A model generated the notes under the pieces. It did no database searches and was not told the origin of the DNA. It saw only the letters and a list, made by a program, of their open reading frames with translations. Source: Ornithinimicrobium ciconiae (GTDB lineage Bacteria; Actinomycetota; Actinomycetes; Actinomycetales; Dermatophilaceae). Taken from it: 64,000 nucleotides of DNA. The DNA is taken from assembly GCF_007197575.1 (NCBI RefSeq), contig NZ_CP041616.1, forward strand, positions 1,674,001-1,738,000, in the 5' to 3' direction. The translations under genes and the position numbers were made by a program. Of the stretch, positions 49,962-57,536 are shown in pieces. The number at the start of each line of letters is the position of its first letter. Position 1 is the stretch's first letter.

Positions 49962-50666
49962 TCAGCGGTCGCCGCCCTGCTCAGGGGCGCCGCGACGCAT
50001 GACCCGCACCACGACATACGCCAAGGTCGCGAGGGCCACGACGATCACGACCGGCAGCCACGGGAATCCGCCGGAGGCCTCGTCGGCCTCGTCGTCGGTG
50101 TCCTCCGCCGCGTCCGCCGTCGTGGGCGCCGGGTCGGTCGTCGGCTCGGTGGCCGGTTCCGTTGTCGGCTCCGTGGTCTCCGAACCGGTCGTCGGTGCCG
50201 GCTCCGTGGTGGTCGGCTCGGTGGTGGTCGGCTCCGCGGTCTCCGGCTCGGGCGCGTCCACCGTGAACGGGGTCACGCCGGAGATGGGGTGCCCGTCCGA
50301 GGAGGTGACGCGCCAGGTGACCTCGAAGGAGCCGTTGGGCAGGCCCTCCCGGAGGGGGACGGTGACGTCCCGGCCGTCGACGGTGGGCTCACCCGCCTCC
50401 CAGGAGCCACCGTCGCTGTCGGTGACGACCACGGCCGCGCCCATGTCGAGCACCTCGGCGGAGAAGGTCAGCTGCACCTGCGTCGGTGGCTCCTGCAGGG
50501 TCTCGCCCTCGGCGGGGCTGCTGTCGGTGAGGGTGTCGTGGGCGTATGCCGCTGAGCCGGTGCCGAGCAGCACGGCGCCCACGAGCAGAGCCGCCAGGGC
50601 ACCGAGGATGAGATGCGGGATGGATGGAACTGGGCACGTCACAGCGCGCCGGAAACGGGTATGCAT
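49962..50666 (-). CDS. copC: CopC-domain copper-binding protein with C-terminal membrane anchor
   Basis: A 234-residue protein. Signal peptide with cleavage after residue 42 (GTGSAAYA), exposing His43 as the mature N-terminal residue (HDTLTDSSPAEG), which is a Cu(II) ligand in CopC proteins. The beta-barrel continues to SSDGHPISGVTPF, which carries another expected ligand His. A Thr/Glu/Pro-rich linker of about 60 residues (TTEPTTTEPAPTTG) and a C-terminal membrane helix (WLPVVIVVALATLAYVVV) tether it outside the cell. It probably buffers or delivers copper. ATG 50666 follows AGAGGA. Codirectional with VKOR and the DsbA-like gene. Confidence 0.85.
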   Translation of the reverse strand: MHTRFRRAVTCPVPSIPHLILGALAALLVGAVLLGTGSAAYAHDTLTDSSPAEGETLQEPPTQVQLTFSAEVLDMGAAVVVTDSDGGSWEAGEPTVDGRDVTVPLREGLPNGSFEVTWRVTSSDGHPISGVTPFTVDAPEPETAEPTTTEPTTTEPAPTTGSETTEPTTEPATEPTTDPAPTTADAAEDTDDEADEASGGFPWLPVVIVVALATLAYVVVRVMRRGAPEQGGDR

Positions 50667-50778
50667 GGGTTGTCCTCTGGGCAGGCTCCGCCCGATGGAG
50701 GCAACTGGTCGTCACCTCCGGTGCGGAGACGTCGAAGGGCGCCGACGGTCCCGGCAACAACAGGCACCGGCCGCGACG

Positions 50779-51390
50779 CTAGGGAGTCGGAACTGCCAGA
50801 GGAATCGGTGGTCCGCGACGCACGAGGGAGGTGTGCACCGCCAGGTGGATGGTGGGCACCCAGGCCTGCTCGTCGACGAGCCGGGCCGCGGGTGTGGTGG
50901 GGCGCACGGGCAGGGTCGTGACCGGGTGCAGGAAGCGCCACGCCAGGTGTCGCACCGCGGAACTCAGGCGAGCGAGGATCAGCTCACCGTGCCGCAGAGC
51001 CGCCGCAGTCAATAGTGCCGCTGCCAGGTGGGCCACGACCATCCACACCGAGGTGCCGGTCTGAGTGGCCGCTGCCCCGGTGGCATGGTGCGCGTGCGCT
51101 TCCGCCGCGTCCGCGTCGGTGGCGCCGAGCATGAAGAGATTGTGGAAGAGCAGCTGGCTCGCGCCGACCGACAGCAGCAACCGCAGCGACGGCAGGCGCA
51201 CCCCGGCGAGCAGGATGCAGACGCTGATCGCGAGGAGCAGCGGGATGACAAGGCCCGGCAGGGCAGGCATCGCGCCGCCGGCCATGAGGTGGAAGAGCAG
51301 CGCGATCGTCGTGGCGACGGCGGCCGCCAGCCCACCGCGCACGAACGCCCGACGCTGGGCTGCTGCCCAGGGGGTGCGCGCCTCGTCCAT
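50779..51390 (-). CDS. Membrane protein beside copC, possible copper-related function
   Basis: A 203-residue protein with about four membrane segments (GGLAAAVATTIALLFHLMAGG, LVIPLLLAISVCILLAGV, LRLLLSVGASQLLFHNLFML, SVWMVVAHLAAALLTAAAL). A His-rich loop, DADAAEAHAHHATG, could bind metal. I do not know a family name. Position 112 bases upstream of copC on the same strand suggests a copper-linked role, but this is inference. The polar C-terminus has no motif. Confidence 0.68.
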   Translation of the reverse strand: MDEARTPWAAAQRRAFVRGGLAAAVATTIALLFHLMAGGAMPALPGLVIPLLLAISVCILLAGVRLPSLRLLLSVGASQLLFHNLFMLGATDADAAEAHAHHATGAAATQTGTSVWMVVAHLAAALLTAAALRHGELILARLSSAVRHLAWRFLHPVTTLPVRPTTPAARLVDEQAWVPTIHLAVHTSLVRRGPPIPLAVPTP

Positions 51391-51523
51391 GGCTCCATGC
51401 TAGGCACGCCGGCTGCGAGGGTGCCCAACGGCACCCCGCAAGACCAGGCGATGACTTCGCCCCACCAGCGTGGTCAGCACTGATGAGGAGCCGACGACCG
51501 GCCCCCACGACGAAGGAGCACTC

Positions 51524-52306
51524 ATGACCACCCTTGGCAGCATCATGCTCGGCACGACCGACCCGGACCGGTTGCACCAGTGGTACACCACGGTGCTGCC
51601 ACCGGACAGCGACGACCGACAGGGGGACTACCGGATCCTGGGGTATGGCGGGTTCTACCTCTTCCTCGACGGTCGCGACGACGTGCAGGCCAGCCACCCC
51701 GACCCGGCCAGGACACTGCTGAACTTTGACGTGGACGACGCCCGCGCCGTCACCGCACGGATGGAGGCGGCGGGCAGCACCTGGGTGGCGCCCCTGGAGG
51801 ACCGTGAGGGCAGTCTCTTTGCGACGGCCCAGGATCCGGACGGCAACCACGTCCAGGTGATCCAGCTCTGCGCGGAGCACCTGGCACAGATGCAGACCAA
51901 CGAGACCGGCACCGCGCCCGCACATGGGGTGGTGGCCGACGAGGCGTTCGGCGGCTTCTCCGCCGACGACCTGGCGACCGCCCGGTCCTTCTATGCCGAC
52001 ACCCTCGGCCTGCGGGTGGTCGACGGTCCCGAGCAGATGCCCCTGCTCTTCCTGGATGCTGGCCGGCACAAGACCCTCGTCTATGACAAGGGGGAGGCGC
52101 ACGTCCCGGCCACCTACACCGTGCTGAACCTGCCGGCGCTGGACGTCGAGGCCGCGGTCCGCGACCTGACCGACCGCGGTGTGGAGTTCCTGCGCTACGA
52201 CGGCATGGAGCAGGACGAGCTGGGCATCCAGCGCGGGGGCGGCCCCCTGATCGCCTGGTTCAGCGACCCGGCCGGGAATGTGATGTCGGTGATCGAGCGG
52301 GACTGA
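51524..52306 (+). CDS. VOC (glyoxalase/bleomycin resistance) family protein with two domains
   Basis: A 260-residue protein made of two vicinal-oxygen-chelate domains. The first spans about residues 1-120 (GSIMLGTTDPDRLHQWYTTVL, ending DPDGNHVQVIQL). The second spans about 140-258 (DLATARSFYADTLGLRVVD, ending SDPAGNVMSVIE). This paired layout is common in actinobacterial enzymes that bind metabolites or drugs; not every metal ligand of glyoxalase I is obvious, so a binding or resistance role is as likely as catalysis. ATG 51524 follows GAAGGAG. Confidence 0.8.
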   Translation: MTTLGSIMLGTTDPDRLHQWYTTVLPPDSDDRQGDYRILGYGGFYLFLDGRDDVQASHPDPARTLLNFDVDDARAVTARMEAAGSTWVAPLEDREGSLFATAQDPDGNHVQVIQLCAEHLAQMQTNETGTAPAHGVVADEAFGGFSADDLATARSFYADTLGLRVVDGPEQMPLLFLDAGRHKTLVYDKGEAHVPATYTVLNLPALDVEAAVRDLTDRGVEFLRYDGMEQDELGIQRGGGPLIAWFSDPAGNVMSVIERD

Positions 52307-52352
52307 GCCCGTGGTGTCCGCCGTGCACCGGTGACTGCGCCAGACTGGACCC

Positions 52353-53582
52353 GTGATCAGCGTCGACACCGCCACCCTGGCCGCCAGACTCCGCGCCCTG
52401 CCCGACCATCCACGGGTGGTCGTCTCCGGCAACCACTGCGTGCCGTGGGAGCTCGTCCGTCTGCTCGACGAGCAGGTCGAGAGCTACACCCTGCACCTGC
52501 TCAACGCACCGCCCGGCATCCCGGAACGCGACGGTGTCGTCGCCGAGACCTGCTTCGTGGGGGCCGGGCAGCGCCGACACCCCGACCTGCGCTACATCCC
52601 CTCCCGACTCTCCCTGGTCCCGGTGCTGTTCCGCGAGGCGCTGCCGGTGGACGTGGTGCTGCTGCACTGCGCACCGCCGCGCGATGGGATGGTCTCCCTG
52701 GGCATCGAGGTCAACGTCCTCCCGGCGGCCATCGAGGCTTGCCGGGCACGTGGCGGGTTGGTGATCGGGCAGGTCAACGACCAGATGCCCTTCACGTATG
52801 GCGACGCGCTGGTTCCCGTAGACCACCTCGACCTGGTCCTCGAGGCCGGCAGCCGACTGCCCTCCCCGCCGGATGGCATACCCCTGGGTGAGGACGCGCT
52901 CGCCATCGGTGAGCAGGTGGCCGCGATGGTGCCGGACGGCGCCACCCTGCAGATGGGCATCGGGGCGGTGCCCGACGCGGCGCTCGCCGCCCTCACCGGG
53001 CATCGTGGGCTGCGGCTGTGGACCGAGATGTTCTCCGACGGAGTGCTCGACCTGGACGCTGCCGGGGCCCTGGACGCAGAGCATCCGCTGACCACGTCGT
53101 TCCTCTTCGGCTCGCCCGAGCTCTATGCCTGGCTCGACGGCAACCGACGCGTGCACCTGCAGCGCACCGAGCGCACGAACGACCCCGGACTCATCGCCCA
53201 GCAGCGGCTGATGACCTCGATCAACACCGCTCTCGAGGTGGACCTGTTCGGCCAGGCCAACGCCTCACGGATCAACGCCCGGATCCACAGCGGCATCGGT
53301 GGGCAGACCGACTTCATCGTCGGCGCGCTCCACTCGCCGGGCGGGCAGGCGATCATGGCGCTGCGGTCGTGGCACCCCAAGGCCGACGTGTCCACGATCG
53401 TGCCGTTGCTGGACGAGCCGGTCACCTCGTTCCAGGCCTCGGCCATCGTCACCGAGCAGGGCGTGGCCCCCTTGTTTGGGCGCAGCGAGCGGGAGCAGGC
53501 GGCCAACCTGATCGAGGCCGCCGCCCACCCGCGCGTGCGTGACGAACTGTGGGAGGAGGCGCACCACCTGGGCCTGGCCTGA
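52353..53582 (+). CDS. Acetyl-CoA hydrolase/CoA-transferase family protein (Cat1/4-hydroxybutyrate CoA-transferase group)
   Basis: A 409-residue family I CoA-transferase. LQMGIGAVPDAALAAL and the C-terminal domain (GIGGQTDFIVGALHSPGGQAIMAL) are hallmarks. The catalytic Glu is expected in SAIVTEQGVAPLFGRS. It moves CoA between short-chain acids (acetate, succinate, 4-hydroxybutyrate). It could supply a CoA-transfer step to the catechol pathway whose own transferase is missing here, but nothing ties it to that operon. GTG start at 52353. A strong hairpin follows the stop at 45 bases. Confidence 0.82.
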   Translation: MISVDTATLAARLRALPDHPRVVVSGNHCVPWELVRLLDEQVESYTLHLLNAPPGIPERDGVVAETCFVGAGQRRHPDLRYIPSRLSLVPVLFREALPVDVVLLHCAPPRDGMVSLGIEVNVLPAAIEACRARGGLVIGQVNDQMPFTYGDALVPVDHLDLVLEAGSRLPSPPDGIPLGEDALAIGEQVAAMVPDGATLQMGIGAVPDAALAALTGHRGLRLWTEMFSDGVLDLDAAGALDAEHPLTTSFLFGSPELYAWLDGNRRVHLQRTERTNDPGLIAQQRLMTSINTALEVDLFGQANASRINARIHSGIGGQTDFIVGALHSPGGQAIMALRSWHPKADVSTIVPLLDEPVTSFQASAIVTEQGVAPLFGRSEREQAANLIEAAAHPRVRDELWEEAHHLGLA

Positions 53583-53626
53583 GCCTGCGGGCTTTCGATC
53601 CTGGCGTGCGCGGGTCGGCCTCCTGC

Positions 53627-53674
53627 CTGTGGGGTGCAGAACCGGTCACCGGTGACCGCTTGTGCACCCCACAG
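53627..53674. terminator. Bidirectional hairpin between convergent genes
   Basis: CTGTGGGGTGCA (53627-53638) pairs perfectly with TGCACCCCACAG (53663-53674). The loop between them holds a second perfect palindrome, CGGTCACCGGTGACCG. The nearest gene ends are 44 and 22 bases away, on opposite strands, so it can serve both as a terminator. The double-palindrome design is denser than a usual terminator. Confidence 0.7.
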
Positions 53675-53696
53675 ATCACGCAGACGCGGCGCTCCC

Positions 53697-54620
53697 TCAG
53701 GGACCGGTCGTGACTGTGGCCTCGTCGCCGAGCTGAGCCGGATCGTCGGTGCCGCCCATCACGAACTCGCCGATCACCGTCTCCCCGTCGGACTCATAGA
53801 CCGGCACGCTGACGGTCTGTCCCGCGCGCTCCTCCTGCATCTGCAGGGCGTGCTCGGGCGAGGTCGGTTGCGGGCCCCAGGCGGCATTCATCCCCGCCAC
53901 ATACGCGTAGCCGGTCTTGCCGTTGGTCGCGATGACAGCGAGGAGGTCGGGGGAGCCGTTGACGTTCTCCACGCCGAAGGTCTCGCCCTTGGCGTTGACG
54001 CCCCACTCGGTCACCTCAGTGCTGACGTAGGACGCCGTCAGCCGCCAGGACGAACCCTCGGTGGCCCGGATCTTGATCGCCTCGGCACCCTCGGGGAGGC
54101 TGACGACGTAGGCCGCGGACTCGAAGTCCTCCGCCCCGGTGAGTTCGGTCCCGGCCTCCGCGCTGTCGCAGATCATGCCCGCGCCGTCAGGATAGGTGAA
54201 GTCACCGGCGCTCAGGCAGTCCAGCACCATCCCCACACCGCTGGCACCCTCGGGTCGATCACCCAGCTCCACCGTCACCGTCCCGGTGCCGGTGATCGTC
54301 ACCGGGATGCTGAGGTGTGTCACCTCCGTCCCGCCGTAGCCCCTGTCCTGTGCGTGGGTGTCCGTCGGTCCAGTGGTCTCCACCACTCCTCCGCCGGGCA
54401 TGATCTCGGCGGTCTCGGGCAGCAACTGGGCCGCGACGGGCACCGCCAGGGCCACGGCCGCCACCACGCCACCCACCGCAACGGCCGTCTGCCGACCCCT
54501 CCGCCGCTGCACCCGCTCACCGATCCGTTCGAACCGGTCGATGGGGTCGATCAGGTCAGGGGGGAGGCTCTGCAGCCGGTCCCTGATCTGCTCAACCTGC
54601 ACGCGCTCCGTCTCATCCAT
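53697..54620 (-). CDS. Membrane protein paired with an ECF sigma factor, probable anti-sigma or regulatory partner
   Basis: A 307-residue protein with a cytoplasmic N-terminal part of about 45 residues (TERVQVEQIRDRLQSLPPDLIDPIDRFERIGERVQRRR). One membrane segment follows near 46-66 (TAVAVGGVVAAVALAVPVAAQLL), then an extracytoplasmic region of about 240 residues with a likely disulfide pair (VLDCLSAGDF and MICDSAEAG). The layout and overlap with the sigma gene fit a membrane-bound anti-sigma factor, although no zinc-binding HxxxCxxC motif is seen. ATG 54620 follows AAAGGGA and overlaps the sigma stop by eight bases. Confidence 0.7.
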   Translation of the reverse strand: MDETERVQVEQIRDRLQSLPPDLIDPIDRFERIGERVQRRRGRQTAVAVGGVVAAVALAVPVAAQLLPETAEIMPGGGVVETTGPTDTHAQDRGYGGTEVTHLSIPVTITGTGTVTVELGDRPEGASGVGMVLDCLSAGDFTYPDGAGMICDSAEAGTELTGAEDFESAAYVVSLPEGAEAIKIRATEGSSWRLTASYVSTEVTEWGVNAKGETFGVENVNGSPDLLAVIATNGKTGYAYVAGMNAAWGPQPTSPEHALQMQEERAGQTVSVPVYESDGETVIGEFVMGGTDDPAQLGDEATVTTGP

Positions 54621-55143
54621 CACAAGTCCCTTTCACCAGGGCGTCCTCGCCGATGACCTGCCGCAACCTGGTGAGCCCCTTGGACGTCTGGCTCTTCACC
54701 GTCCCGGGGGAGCAGGTCATGATCTCGGCGACGGCCTCCACCGACAGGTCGTCGAAATAGCGCAGCACCACGGCCTGGCGCTGGCGCACCGGCAGCTGCG
54801 CCAGTGCGTCCAACAGGACCAGACGGTCGGTGACGGAGTCGCTCGGGTCCGGGTCGGCATACGCCTCGGTCGGTATGCCGGCACCAGCCACGGTGAGGTC
54901 CGTCGGCTTCTCGCGGGTCCAGAAACGGGCGCGCCAACTCGCGTTGGTGCGCACCATCACCTGGCGCACATAGGCCGTGGGGTGGCCCTGGCTGACCCGT
55001 GACCAGTGCGGCCAGGTCCGGGCCAGGGCTGTCTGCAGGAGGTCCTCGGCGGCCGCTGCGTCACCGGTCAGCATCCAGGCGGTCCGCAGCAGGGACGGTG
55101 ACCGTCCCTGCACGAACTCCCGGAATCCGTCCGGCTCCCGCAT
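54613..55143 (-). CDS. ECF RNA polymerase sigma factor, SigE-family type
   Basis: A 176-residue sigma-70 family protein. Region 2 is at residues about 10-75 (LLRTAWMLTGDAAAAEDLLQTALARTWPHW, with the actinobacterial SigE-family look). Region 4 is about 115-165 (ALAQLPVRQRQAVVLRYFDDLSVEAVAEIMTCSPGTVKSQTSKGLTRLR), containing the helix-turn-helix. It would direct RNA polymerase to a stress regulon when released by the membrane protein encoded downstream. ATG 55143 follows GCAAGGAGG; a longer frame reaches back through the dispersed repeat at 55214-55265 but is not supported. Confidence 0.87.
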   Translation of the reverse strand: MREPDGFREFVQGRSPSLLRTAWMLTGDAAAAEDLLQTALARTWPHWSRVSQGHPTAYVRQVMVRTNASWRARFWTREKPTDLTVAGAGIPTEAYADPDPSDSVTDRLVLLDALAQLPVRQRQAVVLRYFDDLSVEAVAEIMTCSPGTVKSQTSKGLTRLRQVIGEDALVKGTCDG

Positions 55144-55213
55144 GTGGCCTCCTTGCTCCTGACCATCAAACCGGCTGGGGCCACGGATCGGTTGCTTCTG
55201 GGGTGCAGGGGCG

Positions 55214-55265
55214 TACCGAACCTCCCCAAGAAGGCGCGGCAGGCGGGCAAAACCTCCCCACACCT
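55214..55265 (+). repeat. Dispersed 32-bp repeat, locus 4 (two units)
   Basis: Cores TACCGAACCTCCCCAAGAAG (55214-55233) and GGCAAAACCTCCCCACACCT (55246-55265), 32 bases apart. They occupy most of the 125-base gap between the ECF sigma gene start and the SDR gene end, so they lie in the sigma promoter region. These copies are more degenerate than those at loci 1 and 2. Confidence 0.78.
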
Positions 55266-55268
55266 GGG

Positions 55269-56075
55269 TCAGCGCAGGTGACTGGCCCCGTTGAAGTCGA
55301 CGACGGCGCCGGAGATCCACTCGGCACCGGGCTCGGCCAGCATGCGGACGGCTTCGGCCACCTCCTCCGGGGTCGCGACCCGACCGAATGGGCTCTGCGC
55401 GCGGATGGCGTCGCCGGTGGCGCCCTGCAGCAAGCCGGCGGCCATGTCCGTGGCGATGAAACCCGGCGCGATGGAGACGACCCCGATCCCGTGCGGTGCC
55501 AGGGCGATGGCCATCGACTGGCCGAAGGCATGCAGCCCGGCCTTGCTCGCGCCATAGGCAGGGACGTCCGGCTCGCCGCGATAGGCACCGCGCGACCCCA
55601 CGTTGACGATGCGCCCGGCGGGGCTGCCCTCGGCGGGGGCGACCTCCAGCATGTGCCGGGCCACGCAGAAGGTGAGGTTGGCCGGCCCCATCAGGTTGGT
55701 CTCCAGCGTGGTCCGCCAGGCCCGCACCCAGCTGTCATAGTCGGTGTCCGTCAGGCGGTGGTCCCCACGACGGCTGCCGCCTGCGCCAGGGTCGAGGAAG
55801 AGCGCGGCATTGTTGACGAGCACGTCGATGCGCCCGAGGATCTCGACGCCCTGCGCCGCCAGTGCCTGCGTCTCCTCCGGTGACGCGAGGTCGGCGCGCA
55901 CCAGGCCGTGGCCCTCGCCGGGCAGGGACTCCAGCACCTCCCTGGCGCGCTCCTCCGCGCCCCGGTAGTGCACCACCACCCGGTCGCCGCGCTCGGCGAA
56001 CGCCCGGGCGGTCGCCGCCCCCACACCCCGTGAGGCCCCCGTGACGAGAACTCCTCTGCCCGCGTGCTTTTCCAT
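55269..56075 (-). CDS. Short-chain dehydrogenase/reductase
   Basis: A 268-residue classical SDR. The cofactor motif TGASRGVG is at residues 12-19, followed by VVVHYRG, DVLVNNAALF and the catalytic Tyr/Lys in PAYGASKAGLHAF. The Arg-rich VVHYRGAEER region suggests NADPH. Closest in appearance to 3-oxoacyl-ACP reductase-like enzymes, but the actual substrate is unknown. ATG 56075. It ends four bases from the dispersed repeat. An extra stretch near residues 105-130 (DPGAGGSRRGDHRLTDTDYDSW) is longer than in minimal SDRs. Confidence 0.83.
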   Translation of the reverse strand: MEKHAGRGVLVTGASRGVGAATARAFAERGDRVVVHYRGAEERAREVLESLPGEGHGLVRADLASPEETQALAAQGVEILGRIDVLVNNAALFLDPGAGGSRRGDHRLTDTDYDSWVRAWRTTLETNLMGPANLTFCVARHMLEVAPAEGSPAGRIVNVGSRGAYRGEPDVPAYGASKAGLHAFGQSMAIALAPHGIGVVSIAPGFIATDMAAGLLQGATGDAIRAQSPFGRVATPEEVAEAVRMLAEPGAEWISGAVVDFNGASHLR

Positions 56076-56104
56076 GGGGCAACCATAGGCGGGCTGCGAG
56101 CGGC

Positions 56105-56677
56105 TCAGGGCACCCACTGCTCCTCGACGCTGGTCACCTCGCCCCCGGACGTCTGCACCCAGATCCCGAACGGGATGCCGCGATCGTTGAGTATGCCGCG
56201 CCAGGCCGGCACGTCGCCCTGCACCTCGGACGTGGGGTCGCCTGAGAGATAGAAGGTGACCTCGGCGTCCTGGGCCACTGGCAGCTCGCGGGTGAGCTCG
56301 TTGTTGTTGCGCACGAAGTAGTCGTTGGGCGGAGGCTCCTCGCCGGCACTTTCTGCGGCGGCGATGGCGGCGTCGCCCGTGAACCAGCACGCCAGATCGA
56401 ACTCAATCGAGGACTCGGTCGTCGAGGCGACCAGCCCGAACCAGCGTCCGTCGGGCAGCGTGGTCTCGGAGGTGGGCGTGCACCCCGAGCCCTGCGCGCC
56501 GTCAGCAGCGGTGGGTGGGCCCTCCGTCTCAGTGCCGGGGTCGACCGGTGCACCTGCCTCGGGGCTCGGGCTGTCCGGGGTCGTCGCGTCCGGGGGCACC
56601 GGCTCGGGTGAGTCAGAGCCGCAGGCGGTCAGGAGCACGGCGAGACCGAACAACGGGGCAAACTGCTTCGCCAGCAT
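56105..56677 (-). CDS. Secreted lipoprotein of unknown function
   Basis: A 190-residue protein with a signal peptide and lipobox (PLFGLAVLLTACGSD; lipidated Cys at about residue 19). A Pro/Glu/Thr-rich linker follows, then a domain of about 130 residues (WFGLVASTTESSIEFDLACWFTGDAAIAAA and DYFVRNNNELTRELPVAQDAEVTFYL). Two cysteines in the domain (GSGCTPTSE and LACWFTG) may pair. This domain resembles a group of actinobacterial lipoproteins without assigned role. The next gene, the SDR, starts 29 bases downstream and may be co-transcribed. Confidence 0.73.
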   Translation of the reverse strand: MLAKQFAPLFGLAVLLTACGSDSPEPVPPDATTPDSPSPEAGAPVDPGTETEGPPTAADGAQGSGCTPTSETTLPDGRWFGLVASTTESSIEFDLACWFTGDAAIAAAESAGEEPPPNDYFVRNNNELTRELPVAQDAEVTFYLSGDPTSEVQGDVPAWRGILNDRGIPFGIWVQTSGGEVTSVEEQWVP

Positions 56678-56802
56678 GGCGCACCACTTCCCGTGGGGAC
56701 CGACAGAACTCAATGTAGTGCGGGAATCCTGCGGGCACCACGTTCGTTAACCTTCCCGAAGCGAGGACCGCCGTCCTCGCGCCGCACGAAACGGAGCCGA
56801 CC

Positions 56803-57201
56803 TTGGCACACGCTGCACGCCGACCCCTGCGCTGGGGCGCCCTGATGGGCGTCGCCACCGCGATTCGTTCTGCCAGCCGCCCCGGTGCTCCTGGCCTGGG
56901 GGAGCGGCTCGCCGCCCTGCCGCGAATGATTCGCGCCATCATGACCAAGCGCTACGCCGGCGTCGACGGCTCTAAGCTGCTGATGATGCTGGCCGCCGTC
57001 GGTTATGTCGTCAGCCCGATCGACCTGATGCCCGAGGCGATCCTGTTCCTCGGCGGCCTCGGTGACGACGCCCTCGTGGTCGGCTGGCTCGCCGTGACGA
57101 TCGTCAACGCGACCGACGACTTCCTCGACTGGGAGCGCAACGGCGACGCGATCCCCGGCCAGGTCTACGACACGACCTGGTCCAACCGCCAGTACTCGTA
57201 A
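56803..57201 (+). CDS. YkvA-like (DUF1232) membrane-associated protein
   Basis: A 132-residue protein with the DUF1232 core YVVSPIDLMPEAILFLGGLGDDALVVGWL, in which the S-P-I-D-L-x-P motif is the family hallmark. Two hydrophobic stretches would make a hairpin in the membrane. Function is unknown for the family. Start is uncertain: TTG 56803 after CGGAG, or ATG 56845 (MGVATAIRS). The stop codon is in the second unit of a 16-base tandem repeat. Confidence 0.8.
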   Translation: MAHAARRPLRWGALMGVATAIRSASRPGAPGLGERLAALPRMIRAIMTKRYAGVDGSKLLMMLAAVGYVVSPIDLMPEAILFLGGLGDDALVVGWLAVTIVNATDDFLDWERNGDAIPGQVYDTTWSNRQYS

Positions 57202-57278
57202 CTGCCAGTACCTCTAACTGCCAGAACTCTTGACTGCCAGAACACTTGACTGTTGGTACTCCTCACCGCCGGTACTCG
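57183..57278 (+). repeat. 16-base tandem repeat, six copies, over a stop codon
   Basis: Units begin at 57183, 57199, 57215, 57231, 57247 and 57263, for example TAACTGCCAGTACCTC and TGACTGCCAGAACACT. The first is still coding (NRQYS end of the YkvA-like protein). Units 2 to 5 each begin with TAA or TGA, so the expansion multiplied the stop codon. Confidence 0.85.
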
Positions 57279-57312
57279 GCGCAGTCCGGCACCGGCCGCC
57301 GGGCGACCCGCC

Positions 57313-57396
57313 TACGAAACCCCTCCTAAAAGACGTGACCTGCCTACGAAACCCCTCCCAAGAGACGTGATCCGCCGACGAAACCTCCCTTAAAAT
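57313..57396 (+). repeat. Dispersed 32-bp repeat, locus 5 (three units)
   Basis: Cores at 57313-57332, 57345-57364 and 57377-57396, exactly 32 bases apart: TACGAAACCCCTCCTAAAAG, TACGAAACCCCTCCCAAGAG and GACGAAACCTCCCTTAAAAT. The spacers ACGTGACCTGCC and ACGTGATCCGCC are nearly identical, so here the whole 32-base unit is repeated. It fills much of the 335-base gap before the DHA2 exporter gene, whose promoter must lie downstream of it. Confidence 0.87.
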
Positions 57397-57536
57397 GGGT
57401 GGGCGGCGAGCGATAATCGTTTGCTGTCGGCGGCCTCGGGGGGCACCATCGAGGGGACCGCCGATGAGTGCGGCACCCGGCAGTGGTCAGCACTGCTGTG
57501 AGCACCACCCCACCCATCCATGACAAAGGAACCACT

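Noticed and set aside
57313..57396. Three regularly spaced repeats that could be a CRISPR array
   Set aside because: Spacing is 32 bases in total with 12-base intervening sequences that are themselves similar; there are no cas genes and the unit recurs elsewhere in pairs.
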